The notes below the pieces were generated by a model. That model had not been told where the DNA came from, made no database searches, and worked only from the letters and a program-made list of their open reading frames with translations. 13,702 nucleotides of DNA from Deltaproteobacteria bacterium. Its GTDB lineage: Bacteria > Desulfobacterota > Desulfobacteria > Desulfobacterales > B30-G6. The stretch covers positions 1 to 13,702 of the forward strand of contig QMMS01000096.1 of NCBI GenBank assembly GCA_003647375.1, given 5' to 3'. This document shows, piece by piece, positions 6,050 to 13,640 of this stretch; the stretch's first letter is position 1; each line of letters opens with the position of its first letter. The position numbers and the translations under genes are program-made.

Positions 6050-6916
6050 TTATCGCAGGAATTGAAGCAGGCTCGGCTGTATCAAGTCAGCGGCCGCCAC
6101 AAGCGCCGCTTCATAAACCGTATTCTGAAACTGTAAAGCCAGAACCGCTTCCGTGAGATCCGCTTCTTCCAGGTCCGCCAGATACGTTTCCATGTTAAGG
6201 ATGAATTTGTCCAAGTAATTGCCGCTAACCTCCAGCTGGTCCTTGTTTCCACCTATGTCGGCACGAACGGCCTGTAAATGCTCCTGGATTCGAGCAAGCG
6301 GTGCGGCCTGGTTTTGAATCTGAACACTGTCGCTGCTCTCAAGGGCCGTCTGTAAATTTTCCAATATCAAGAAGATGTCTTCGGTGTCCTTGAATACGGT
6401 ATTTCCATCCACCTGCAGGACCATCTCCGATGTCTGCCCAACCCGGATATGATAGGAACCACCATCGCCCGTGTAGGTACCATCGTCCAGGAAAGGTGCT
6501 GTGTCGGTGTTGTGACCAGCGAACAGATAAGTGTCTCCCAGACGGTTGTTGGCCAACTGAATCACCTGTTCACGGATCTTAGCCACTTCACCCGCCAGAG
6601 CAGCCTGCATGTCTGTATTTTGGTTGGCGTGTGCCACAATTCCCCTGGCTTTTGCAACAAAATCATCTACCGCGGCCAGGGTCGTTTCGAGCGTATCGAT
6701 ACGCAATTCCCCCTGAGTGGTATTGCGTTGGTATTGGTTCAACGTAGACAAGAGTTGTCGCATGTCCAGAATCCGGGCCATACCACGGGGGTCATCGGAA
6801 GACCGGTTGATTCGTTTGCCCGAAGCGATGGTTTCCTGGGTTTTCAGTATCTGTCCGCTCTGTCGTCTCATATTGTTAATGACGGAAGCGGATGCTGTTT
6901 GATGGGTTACGCGCAA
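6050..6916 (-). CDS. flgL: Flagellar hook-filament junction protein FlgL
   Basis: 288 residues, slightly shorter than enteric FlgL. It is a flagellin-like junction protein (HAP3) exported through the flagellar secretion system and placed between FlgK and the filament. The N-terminal helical region MRVTHQTASASVINNMRRQS with SGKRINRSSDDP and the C-terminal NTVYEAALVAAADLIQPSLL are the typical D0/D1 ends. The start is TTG at 6916. GGAG lies 6 bases upstream and the next in-frame ATG would remove the conserved N-terminus, so the ribosome binding site decides for TTG. It lies 91 bases after flgK, across an inverted repeat, and is followed at once by the exported repeat protein. Confidence 0.93.
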   Translation of the reverse strand: MRVTHQTASASVINNMRRQSGQILKTQETIASGKRINRSSDDPRGMARILDMRQLLSTLNQYQRNTTQGELRIDTLETTLAAVDDFVAKARGIVAHANQNTDMQAALAGEVAKIREQVIQLANNRLGDTYLFAGHNTDTAPFLDDGTYTGDGGSYHIRVGQTSEMVLQVDGNTVFKDTEDIFLILENLQTALESSDSVQIQNQAAPLARIQEHLQAVRADIGGNKDQLEVSGNYLDKFILNMETYLADLEEADLTEAVLALQFQNTVYEAALVAAADLIQPSLLQFLR

Positions 6917-6945
6917 AAAAGACTCCTTTTGAGCGGTAAGCGATA

Positions 6946-7001
6946 AGTAGTAAGCTTTAGGCTCTAAGGGGTTAACAGCTTAATGCTCTAAGCTTACTGC
7001 T
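6946..7001. repeat. Large imperfect inverted repeat between flgK and flgL
   Basis: AGTAGTAAGCTT (6946-6957) and AAGCTTACTGCT (6990-7001) are inverted matches at 11 of 12 positions. The pairing continues imperfectly inward, so about 19 of 27 positions per arm pair, around a very small centre. GCTCTAA also occurs directly at 6961 and 6985. The composition (TAAGCTTA-type units) differs from the flanking genes and looks like a dispersed intergenic repeat. It could fold in the flgK-flgL mRNA; there is no T-tract. Confidence 0.65.
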
Positions 7002-7007
7002 AATTGC

Positions 7008-8381
7008 TCAAATCATATTAACGACGGTTTCCATCATTTCATCAGCCACATTGATGAGTTGAGCGGCCGCTGCAAAAGCGTTCTGGTATTTAATGAGATT
7101 GACCATCTCCTCATCCAGGGAAACCCCGGAAACCGATTCGCGATAAGCGGCCAGACTGGCCGTGATATCATCCTGGTGAAGTGAACTCGTATTAGCGGTC
7201 TGCAGCGCACTGCCGATATCACTGACCAGAGAACTGTAATACTGACCGAAGGTTGACTCGCCCCCGTCCATGGTCAATGCCGCCTGCAGCCCTGCAATGG
7301 CCAGAGCGACATCGTTTCCCCCGGGAAGACCTTCTGCGGGATCCGCTGCCGCAATTTTCCCCGGATCATTCAAGATTACCGTATTCACCGCCATATCCAA
7401 TGCTGACGACCCTGTAAAAAAATCATTTTGTGTGCCGTCAAGCCCGACACCGTTGACGTGAAGTGCATTCACTTCTGAAATGATGTCGCCTGCCAGTTGG
7501 TCGAGCCGACCCATGATATCCGGTATGATCGTGTCCCTGACTTCGAGCTGACCCTTGAGCTGACCGTCAATGATTTGATCCGTGATAATGGTTGTGTTTC
7601 CCTGGCTGTCCACCCACACGATGTCATCCTGGAAGGGATCGCTACCCGGAGTTGTATCAAGTTGCGTAAAACCCGTGTTCTCAACCAGGGACATTCCCGA
7701 GGCGATTGAAACAGAGAGAGTCCCGTCCGCTTTTTCATAACTTGCCACATCGATCAGTTCAGAAAGGCCCTTCAGGAGCTGCGTCCGGCTGTCTTGCATG
7801 CCATTGCTGTCCCGCCCTTCCAGTTCAGCCTGGCGTATCTGGCCATTCAGGTCCGCCAGCTGCCCGGAAATCCGGTTGATGCTCTCCACCGCATCTTGGA
7901 TGGCGGCATTGGTGTCTCCTTGAAGTTGACGAAGATTTCCGGAAAGTCCATTGAACAGGCTGACCATCTCCCGGCTCCTGGCCAGCAGTTGACTCCGCTC
8001 CACCTGGCCGGGGGGGTTGTTGGCAAGATCCATCCACCCATTCCAGAAAGCATTGAGCCGCTCGCTCAGACCCGTACCCGATGATTCATCGAAAAAAATT
8101 TCAACTCTTTCCAGACCGTCCTGCTGGGATTCCCATCTTCCCGAGGTTTGAATCGCGCTACTGAGCTGGTTTTCCAGATATCGATCATAGACTCGCTCAA
8201 TATCCACCCCGGCAACACCACTCGTAAAATAGTTCCCATCCAGTGTAGAAAACGTCACCCGCTGACGGCTGTATCCCTCGGTATCCGCATTAGCGATGTT
8301 TCTTCCTGTGATATCAATGGCTTTTTGTTGGGACAGAAGAGCTGTCCGACCAATTCCCAGTATGTTTTGAATAGTTGTCAT
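7008..8381 (-). CDS. flgK: Flagellar hook-associated protein FlgK
   Basis: 457 residues, shorter than the roughly 550 of enteric FlgK; the variable central domain is reduced. FlgK (HAP1) is exported and joins the hook to FlgL and the filament. The N-terminal rod-hook motif is clear: ILGIGRTALLSQQKAIDITG followed by NIANADTEGYSRQRV. The C-terminal segment VNLIKYQNAFAAAAQLINVA and DEMMETVVNMI is the usual terminal helix. The start ATG 8381 has AGAGG about 4-5 bases upstream. It follows flgN after 51 bases that contain a hairpin, and belongs to the sigma-28-driven flgMNKL part of the operon. Confidence 0.95.
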   Translation of the reverse strand: MTTIQNILGIGRTALLSQQKAIDITGRNIANADTEGYSRQRVTFSTLDGNYFTSGVAGVDIERVYDRYLENQLSSAIQTSGRWESQQDGLERVEIFFDESSGTGLSERLNAFWNGWMDLANNPPGQVERSQLLARSREMVSLFNGLSGNLRQLQGDTNAAIQDAVESINRISGQLADLNGQIRQAELEGRDSNGMQDSRTQLLKGLSELIDVASYEKADGTLSVSIASGMSLVENTGFTQLDTTPGSDPFQDDIVWVDSQGNTTIITDQIIDGQLKGQLEVRDTIIPDIMGRLDQLAGDIISEVNALHVNGVGLDGTQNDFFTGSSALDMAVNTVILNDPGKIAAADPAEGLPGGNDVALAIAGLQAALTMDGGESTFGQYYSSLVSDIGSALQTANTSSLHQDDITASLAAYRESVSGVSLDEEMVNLIKYQNAFAAAAQLINVADEMMETVVNMI

Positions 8382-8391
8382 ATAGCCTCTT

Positions 8392-8429
8392 GCCGGGCTT
8401 CAGCGTTATCCTCCCGCTATAGCCCGGGC
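8392..8429 (-). other. Hairpin in the flgN-flgK gap just upstream of the flgK ribosome binding site
   Basis: GGGCTTCAGCG (8395-8405) pairs with CGCTATAGCCC (8415-8425) at 9 of 11 positions around a 9-base loop, with further GC matches outside. In the minus-strand mRNA the loop reads GGAGGATAA-like, and the structure ends a few bases before the flgK ribosome binding site. No T-tract follows, so it may be an mRNA stability or translation element. Its function is not shown. Confidence 0.45.
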
Positions 8430-8432
8430 AGT

Positions 8433-8933
8433 TTAAATCGTACGTGTAAGCAAGCGACCGTTTTGTCCCTGTGTTGAAACACTGCCGTCCCGATGATAAA
8501 CAGGATCGGGCGCCAGATTATTGTTTAAAAGTGCCAGAGAGCCGCTGACAAGTCCCTGGGAATGGGTTATCAGCGACCGGTTGGCACGGTGCAATGCCCC
8601 CATTTCTTCCAGCACCGATGATAATTCAGCCCCCAGAGTCGATAGTTTATATGAATAACGAATATCCACCTTTTCCGCCAAACGGGTAAGGGTAAGATCC
8701 GATGCCGGATGCTTCAAGCTCTCTGCTATCTGATCGATGATATGTATCCGTTGTTCTTCGAGAATCTTAACTTTCAGAATCAGATTTTCTTTTTTCTTGG
8801 AGGTTGCCGTGATATTGTCCAACGCAAACGACAGGAGGGCTTGTCGTTCGTCCTGGTAGACAGCCAGAAGGGATTGATACAGCCCGACTTCGTCCATCAG
8901 AAGCATCAATAACCTGTTAAGCAACTGTTCCAT
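8433..8933 (-). CDS. flgN: Flagellar export chaperone FlgN
   Basis: 166 residues from ATG 8933, chosen because AAGGA lies 7 bases upstream. The open frame continues to 9005, but that extension (GLPRLQLTRLIPD) has no ribosome binding site. The protein is almost wholly helical (MEQLLNRLLMLLMDEVGLYQ, then a coiled region with KKKENLILKVKILEEQR) and ends in a flexible tail. This fits FlgN, the cytoplasmic chaperone that holds FlgK and FlgL for export. Sequence conservation in this family is low, so the call rests on fold, size and position between flgM and flgK. Confidence 0.85.
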   Translation of the reverse strand: MEQLLNRLLMLLMDEVGLYQSLLAVYQDERQALLSFALDNITATSKKKENLILKVKILEEQRIHIIDQIAESLKHPASDLTLTRLAEKVDIRYSYKLSTLGAELSSVLEEMGALHRANRSLITHSQGLVSGSLALLNNNLAPDPVYHRDGSVSTQGQNGRLLTRTI

Positions 8934-9024
8934 AGTGTTTTCCTTACAATCCATCTCCCGGCAATCAGGAATCAATCGGGTCAGCTGGAGTCGGGGTAAG
9001 CCCACTTGATAAATATCAATTGGA

Positions 9025-9336
9025 TTAGGTATTTTCGTCAGACAGGGCTTCTTTGAGCATGGCGGCTGCTATCTTGCCGGGATCGAGCTGGTAGGTGCCT
9101 GTTTTGAGCTGATTCCGAATGTGGGCAACTTTCTCCTCTCTGATTTCCGGCATTGATTTTATGAGTCTGCCGGCCGTCTGAATCTGTTTTGCCTCGGCTG
9201 ACAACTCGACCTTATCGCCCTCTTTATCGGTCACCGGTGCCATCTGACGCGAAGATTGTTTCAGTTTCCTTTGGGCGTCAATATTCTTGATATAACTATC
9301 AAGACTGGCAAGTGCCTTTTTTTCTGTAATCTCCAT
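9025..9336 (-). CDS. flgM: Anti-sigma-28 factor FlgM
   Basis: 103 residues, the usual length. The N-terminal half is polar and probably disordered. The C-terminal half holds VELSAEAKQIQ followed by REEKVAHIRNQLKTGTYQLD and PGKIAAAML, the conserved sigma-28-binding region. FlgM holds FliA inactive until it is exported through the completed hook. The start ATG 9336 has AAAGGA about 6 bases upstream. A consensus sigma-28 promoter lies about 65 bases upstream, so FlgM is under control of the factor it inhibits, as in Salmonella. Confidence 0.94.
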   Translation of the reverse strand: MEITEKKALASLDSYIKNIDAQRKLKQSSRQMAPVTDKEGDKVELSAEAKQIQTAGRLIKSMPEIREEKVAHIRNQLKTGTYQLDPGKIAAAMLKEALSDENT

Positions 9337-9364
9337 GGAAAATCCTTTTATCGGTCCAGGCGAT

Positions 9365-9412
9365 TTCTGCCGGAAAACGGTTTATCCTTCCTATAAGATA
9401 TTATCGGCAGAA
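9365..9412. repeat. Inverted repeat overlapping the flgM promoter -10 element
   Basis: TTCTGCCG (9365-9372) and CGGCAGAA (9405-9412) are perfect inverted copies 32 bases apart. One arm covers most of the -10 element and the other lies in the leader, so it cannot form a full RNA hairpin from the predicted start. It may be an operator or a chance match. Confidence 0.4.
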
Positions 9413-9427
9413 CATGGAAAAACTTTA
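9401..9427 (-). promoter_or_regulatory. Consensus sigma-28 (FliA) promoter of flgM
   Basis: On the minus strand TAAAGTTT (9427-9420), an 11-base spacer and GCCGATAA (9408-9401) match the flagellar sigma-28 consensus at all 16 fixed positions with the exact spacing. The -35 element overlaps the flgJ stop codon (9427-9425). Transcription should start near 9394, giving a leader of about 58 bases to flgM. It would also express flgN, flgK, flgL and the repeat protein. Confidence 0.92.
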
Positions 9428-9808
9428 ATAAATATCAATCTTTTTTTGGGTCTGCTTCGACTCGGTGTCACCAAGCCGACTTGCCAGCTGCTGTCTGAGA
9501 AAATCAGCCAATCCAATACCCCTCTGATTGGATATTTCCCGTGCTATTTCAATATCAAACATCGAGGTATAGGTTTTTGATTGCGTGCTTTCTCCCAGAT
9601 ACCCGTCCCCGGGAATCGATGCGCGCATCTCTTTCAACAGCTGATAAATAAATAAAGATTCAAATTCACTGCAAGCCTCGTCCAGACCCTTGTCCTTCAT
9701 TATTGACGAACCGGGTGTGTCTGTTTTTCCACCTGCCACCGGGCGCGTCTGTAAGCGGGACATCGATGGATCCGTCTCGAGTCCATAAGTCATCAGGGGG
9801 AACGGCAT
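9425..9808 (-). CDS. flgJ: Rod-binding protein FlgJ, single-domain form
   Basis: 127 residues from ATG 9808, which overlaps the flgI stop by one base (TGATG) and has GGAGG 7 bases upstream. A TTG just before it (9811) is less likely. The rod-binding domain is present: FESLFIYQLLKEMRASIPGD, then SKTYTSMFDIEIAREISNQRG and IGLADFLRQQL. The C-terminal muramidase domain of enteric FlgJ is absent, as in many non-enteric bacteria, so a separate lytic enzyme must open the peptidoglycan. It acts in the periplasm as a rod assembly scaffold. Its 3' end contains the -35 element of the flgM promoter. Confidence 0.9.
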   Translation of the reverse strand: MPFPLMTYGLETDPSMSRLQTRPVAGGKTDTPGSSIMKDKGLDEACSEFESLFIYQLLKEMRASIPGDGYLGESTQSKTYTSMFDIEIAREISNQRGIGLADFLRQQLASRLGDTESKQTQKKIDIY

Positions 9809-10911
9809 CAAATGACCTCCAGTTTCGCCGACAGGGCACCGGCCGCTTTGATAGCCTGCAGAATCGCGATCAGGTCTCGAGGCGTAACACCTAGAGCATT
9901 CAAAGCCCTGACCACCTCTCCAAGACTAACCCCCGTGTCCACGACCGACAGCCGGCCATTTCCTTCTTCAACCGTTATGGAAGTATCCGGCGAAACAACG
10001 GTCTGCCCTTCGGAAAATGGCAGTGGCTGGGAAACATTCGATGATTCCTTGATCTGTACACTCAAACTTCCATGGGCAATGGCAATGATGCCGATCCTGA
10101 CATTTTCCCCCATCACCACGGTACCGGTTCGCTCGTTGATCACCACCTTTGCGACGTTGTCGGGGTTGACCAGCAGGCCCTCGACCCGCATAACAAGTTC
10201 GACAATCCGCTCCTCATAGGATTGGGGTATCCTGACGTTGATCGTACCGGGATTGGGTGTGACTGCAATGGAAGCTGAAAAAGAGGTGTTGATGGCCTGG
10301 GCTATCCTGGCGGCCGTTGTAAAATCCGCTTCCAGCAGACTCAACGAGAAGGATCCATTTGAAATAAAATTGGCGGCTATTTCTTTTTCAATCATAGCCC
10401 CGTTGGCGACACGCCCAACAGTCGGAAAATTTTTCTGAATATTGGCACCGCTACCACTGGCCTCAAACCCCCCGGTGCTGATGGGCCCCTGTGCCACCGC
10501 ATGCACAATACCGTTGACTGCCTTGAGGGGGGTCAAAAGGAGTGTTCCCCCCTGCAAATTCGAAGCGTCGCCGATAGAACTCACCAAGACATCGACACGG
10601 CTGCCCACACGTGCATAGGGCGGCAGCTCCGCCGTCACCATGACGGCCGCCACGTTTTCAACCCGAACTTCATCCGCGTCGATGGTCATTCCCATTCTTT
10701 CGAGCATGGTGACAATGGACTGTTTGGTAAATACCGCTTTGTTGCCGTCCCCGGTTCCATCCAGGCCGATGACAAGACCATAGCCGAGGAGCTGGTTGGA
10801 CCTGACCCCTTTGATGGAAACAATATCCTTTATCCTGGCTGCATTGGCAGTCGATACGGTCACCATCAGCAGCAACACAACCCACCGGGTAAACATACGT
10901 ACTCGTTTCAT
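9808..10911 (-). CDS. flgI: Flagellar P-ring protein FlgI
   Basis: 367 residues from ATG 10911, the normal length. The signal peptide MKRVRMFTRWVVLLLMVTVS, ending in TANA, is followed by the mature start ARIKDIVSIKGVRSNQLLGY and GLVIGLDGTGDG, both strongly conserved. The end (GVTPRDLIAILQAIKAAGAL) is also typical. FlgI forms the periplasmic ring around the rod in the peptidoglycan layer. The frame is open upstream to 10971, but that extension (MAVLAFGGKS) would overlap flgH, lacks a ribosome binding site and would bury the signal peptide. The chosen start has AGAAGA nearby. It lies 47 bases after flgH and overlaps flgJ by one base. Confidence 0.95.
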   Translation of the reverse strand: MKRVRMFTRWVVLLLMVTVSTANAARIKDIVSIKGVRSNQLLGYGLVIGLDGTGDGNKAVFTKQSIVTMLERMGMTIDADEVRVENVAAVMVTAELPPYARVGSRVDVLVSSIGDASNLQGGTLLLTPLKAVNGIVHAVAQGPISTGGFEASGSGANIQKNFPTVGRVANGAMIEKEIAANFISNGSFSLSLLEADFTTAARIAQAINTSFSASIAVTPNPGTINVRIPQSYEERIVELVMRVEGLLVNPDNVAKVVINERTGTVVMGENVRIGIIAIAHGSLSVQIKESSNVSQPLPFSEGQTVVSPDTSITVEEGNGRLSVVDTGVSLGEVVRALNALGVTPRDLIAILQAIKAAGALSAKLEVI

Positions 10912-10958
10912 GATATCTTCTTTTTTATACACCATATTGTCAGATTTTCCGCCAAACG

Positions 10959-11771
10959 CTAAAACGGCCATAACTTATTGAAAAGATTTGCCAACCAGCC
11001 CGGTTTCTGTCTGTCGTCAATAACACCTCTGCCACTGTATTCTATTTTGGCATCGGCAATGTATGTGGACAAGATAATATTGTCCGTTGATATATCCCTG
11101 CTGCGGATGATGCCGGAAATATGGATAAACTGTTTCTCGTTGTTGACAGCAACCTCCCGGGCACCCAGAATCCTGAGATTTCCATTGGGGAGGACTTCCG
11201 TGACCTTGGATGTGATATAAGCCGTCAGATCTCCGCTTCTATTTGTCTCTCCATCACCCTCAAAATCGCTCCCAAACCCCGCACTCAAATTCCCCAAAGG
11301 ATTGAACAACCAACTCGACGGCACCTCGTCTTCAGCACCAAAAAATTCGGGCGTCGAAATTTTTATGGAGGACTCTCTCTCGGTGGTGGTATTGGCTTTG
11401 TTGGAGGCACTGGAAGATTCCACGATTCGAATGGTGACGATATCACCCACATGGAGTGCTTTCTGACTGATAAAAAGCGATCCAAAAGCACTGTCGGTTT
11501 TCCAAAGGGAATCCGGAATCATCGTGTTCGGATCCGTCGCTGAAGGAAAGGATGCTGCCACGACCACACCATCGGGAGTTGGCTCTGGCGTGGCCGAAAC
11601 ACTTTTGGGCACTATGGTTGCCGCTTGTGGTTGGTCAGGCGCCGGGGCTTGATCCTTGAAGATGGTTCCGCACCCCAGCATCAATCCCATGACAAAAACC
11701 CCGATCACACCGCGTACGACGAACCCGAAAGCTTCACAAGCTTTTTTTATCCTGAATGGTTTCACCTTCAC
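10959..11771 (-). CDS. flgH: Flagellar L-ring lipoprotein FlgH
   Basis: 270 residues. The start is GTG at 11771 with AAGGAG 5 bases upstream. The signal segment ends in a lipobox (MLGC), so C34 should be lipidated and the protein anchored in the outer membrane, where it forms the L ring. Typical FlgH strings follow: DSLWKTDSAFGSLFISQKAL, VGDIVTIRIVESSSASNKA, GDLTAYITSKVTEVLPNGNL, ISGIIRSRDISTDN and VADAKIEYSG-like IADAKIEYSG. A Pro/Ala-rich linker (about residues 40-75) after the lipobox makes it longer than enteric FlgH. It lies 36 bases downstream of flgA. Confidence 0.95.
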   Translation of the reverse strand: MKVKPFRIKKACEAFGFVVRGVIGVFVMGLMLGCGTIFKDQAPAPDQPQAATIVPKSVSATPEPTPDGVVVAASFPSATDPNTMIPDSLWKTDSAFGSLFISQKALHVGDIVTIRIVESSSASNKANTTTERESSIKISTPEFFGAEDEVPSSWLFNPLGNLSAGFGSDFEGDGETNRSGDLTAYITSKVTEVLPNGNLRILGAREVAVNNEKQFIHISGIIRSRDISTDNIILSTYIADAKIEYSGRGVIDDRQKPGWLANLFNKLWPF

Positions 11772-11807
11772 GCGTTCTCCTTAAAACAGGATCGCATTTC
11801 TTTAGGT

Positions 11808-12821
11808 TTAAAACACAACTTTTACGGTTTTCGCATCCACCACATAACCATATAATTCTTTCTTCGTATCGATATTGACAATCTTGATACGTTCCCCCTG
11901 GCGCCCCTTGCTCTTGGCTTTTCCAAGGGTCGTGACCAACAGTGCTCCTGATACCGCTTTGACCGTTACGATATCCCCTCTCTTGACCAGGGGTGGCAAC
12001 TCGACGATATCTGTCCGTAGAACAGTCCCAGACAACAGAGACTTGGTAATCCGTTTGTCAAGGATGTCCTGGTCACTTGTTATGGCGTTTTGCGGAATAT
12101 CTGCCAGGTTCTTGTCCACCAATTGAATATCATCCGCTGTGATGCGTTGATATCTGCGCATGGTATGCTTCAGCACCACGACCTCCTGAAGAATGTCCGC
12201 CAGAAGGGTTGCCCAGATTTTGCGGTATTGCTTGCCGTTCACAAACACGGCCACAGACACCGGAATTTTGTTGGACCGGATGGATTTTTCCGCAAATGTC
12301 ACCCGGTAAGAGAGATCGCCCGGCGGGACAACGAGATCGTCAGTAACCCTGATATCCCGGACCACACCCCGTCGTCCCTGAAAAAAATCCTCCCGAAGAA
12401 GCGCATTCCTGATGACGCTCTTGACCTGGTCCCGACTCACAATGGTGCTGTTCCGAACCACCGTAGTCGGAGTGGTTTCATTCAGGGCCACCTGGTCAAC
12501 CGGGATGCCGTTCTGCTTCAGTCTCAGGGCAACGTAGGCGGCCTCGAGCTGTCTGGATTTTCCGGGCAAGGGTGCCCTGCCCACCACCAGCATTTTCAGT
12601 TCGGAAACCAGTGTTGCGTCCTGACCCCTGATAACCGCAATGTCTCCAAGCAATACCGGATCGTTGTCCACAGTGACACGGGGCAGCATATCGATGAATG
12701 CCCGAACGGGGGCACCGGACGTCAGTCCGGCTGAGGACAGAACGAACAGGGTCAACGCGAACCAGATGCCCAGCCTTAAAACTCTCTGGAACTGTTTGTG
12801 GGAACACACTAGTTTCATCAT
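11808..12821 (-). CDS. flgA: P-ring assembly chaperone FlgA
   Basis: 337 residues, longer than the roughly 220 of enteric FlgA. The signal peptide (WFALTLFVLSSAGLTSGA) gives periplasmic export. The N-terminal extension (about 40-190) contains VLLGDIAVIRGQD and the repeated VDQVALNETTPTTVVR region, and the C-terminal SAF-like FlgA domain (about 215-337) contains RRYQRITADDIQLVDKNLAD, KRITKSLLSGTVLRTDIVE and VKRGDIVTVKAVSGALLVTT. It ends with YVVDAKTVKVVF, a typical close. FlgA assists FlgI polymerisation around the rod. It starts at ATG 12821 (or the adjacent ATG 12818), 6 bases after the flgG stop, with no clear ribosome binding site, so it is probably coupled to flgG. Confidence 0.92.
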   Translation of the reverse strand: MMKLVCSHKQFQRVLRLGIWFALTLFVLSSAGLTSGAPVRAFIDMLPRVTVDNDPVLLGDIAVIRGQDATLVSELKMLVVGRAPLPGKSRQLEAAYVALRLKQNGIPVDQVALNETTPTTVVRNSTIVSRDQVKSVIRNALLREDFFQGRRGVVRDIRVTDDLVVPPGDLSYRVTFAEKSIRSNKIPVSVAVFVNGKQYRKIWATLLADILQEVVVLKHTMRRYQRITADDIQLVDKNLADIPQNAITSDQDILDKRITKSLLSGTVLRTDIVELPPLVKRGDIVTVKAVSGALLVTTLGKAKSKGRQGERIKIVNIDTKKELYGYVVDAKTVKVVF

Positions 12822-12827
12822 TTTAGA

Positions 12828-13616
12828 CTATCGCTTTATATTGTTGGCTATCTGAAGCATTTCATCCGATGTTTGAATGGCCTTGCTGTTGAGTTCATAA
12901 GCCCTTTGGGCTGTAATCATACTGACCATTTCGTCCACGACATTGACATTGCTCATCTCAACATACCCCTGGGCAATCGTCCCCAGCCCATCCTCGCCGG
13001 GTGTTCCCACAGTGGCATCCCCCGAGGCGGTAGACGGGAGGAGCAGGTTCCGACCGATACTGGTCAATCCCGCCGGATTGGTAAATCTGGCCAGTTCGAT
13101 GGTGCCGACATCGACGGCCTCAGCCGATCCCGGTTGCAGAACGGACACCGTACCATCCGTTCCCACGTGAACGGAGATAGAATCCCCCGGGATTGTTATC
13201 TCCGGTTCCATTAAAAATCCGTCCGAAGTAACGATTCTTCCCTCACTGTCAATTTTAAAGGTGCCGGCACGCGTGTACGCTGTTTCTCCGTTGATCTGAA
13301 GGATTTGAAAAAAACCGGGTCCTTCAATGGCCATGTCAAAGGGATTCTGGGTGTGCTGAAAATCACCCTGTATGTAAAGTCGCTGGGTGGCTGCCGGTCG
13401 TACACCGTGCCCCACCTGAATGCCGGTTGGCACTTCTGTCGCTTCTGAGGAGGATACCCCGGGCGCTGTCAGGGTTTCATACAGCAGATCCTGGAAATCC
13501 GCGCGACTCTTTTTAAAACCGGATGTATTGACGTTGGCCAGGTTGTTTGCGATCACATCGATATTCAGATTCTGTGCCTGCATCCCGGTTGCCGCAGTCC
13601 ATAAACTTCTCATCAT
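12828..13616 (-). CDS. flgG: Flagellar distal rod protein FlgG
   Basis: 262 residues, the normal length. The N-terminal rod motif is complete: [20 protein letters not shown] followed by [29 protein letters not shown]. The centre has GPGFFQI and [20 protein letters not shown], and the C-terminus is [20 protein letters not shown] with [16 protein letters not shown]. It is exported by the flagellar secretion system and builds the distal rod that spans the P and L rings. The start is ATG 13616 (the adjacent ATG 13613 is possible), with AGGAGAGG about 8-11 bases upstream. flgF usually precedes flgG and would lie beyond the right edge. Confidence 0.96.
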   Translation of the reverse strand: MMRSLWTAATGMQAQNLNIDVIANNLANVNTSGFKKSRADFQDLLYETLTAPGVSSSEATEVPTGIQVGHGVRPAATQRLYIQGDFQHTQNPFDMAIEGPGFFQILQINGETAYTRAGTFKIDSEGRIVTSDGFLMEPEITIPGDSISVHVGTDGTVSVLQPGSAEAVDVGTIELARFTNPAGLTSIGRNLLLPSTASGDATVGTPGEDGLGTIAQGYVEMSNVNVVDEMVSMITAQRAYELNSKAIQTSDEMLQIANNIKR

Positions 13617-13640
13617 TGTCGTTACCTCTCCTTGGTATTC

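Noticed and set aside
10911..10971. N-terminal extension of flgI to base 10971
   Set aside because: No ribosome binding site, overlaps flgH and would place 20 residues before a normal signal peptide.
12090..12734. 214-residue plus-strand frame antisense to flgA
   Set aside because: Rich in His, Arg and Pro, typical of the antisense of a real gene; flgA is unambiguous.
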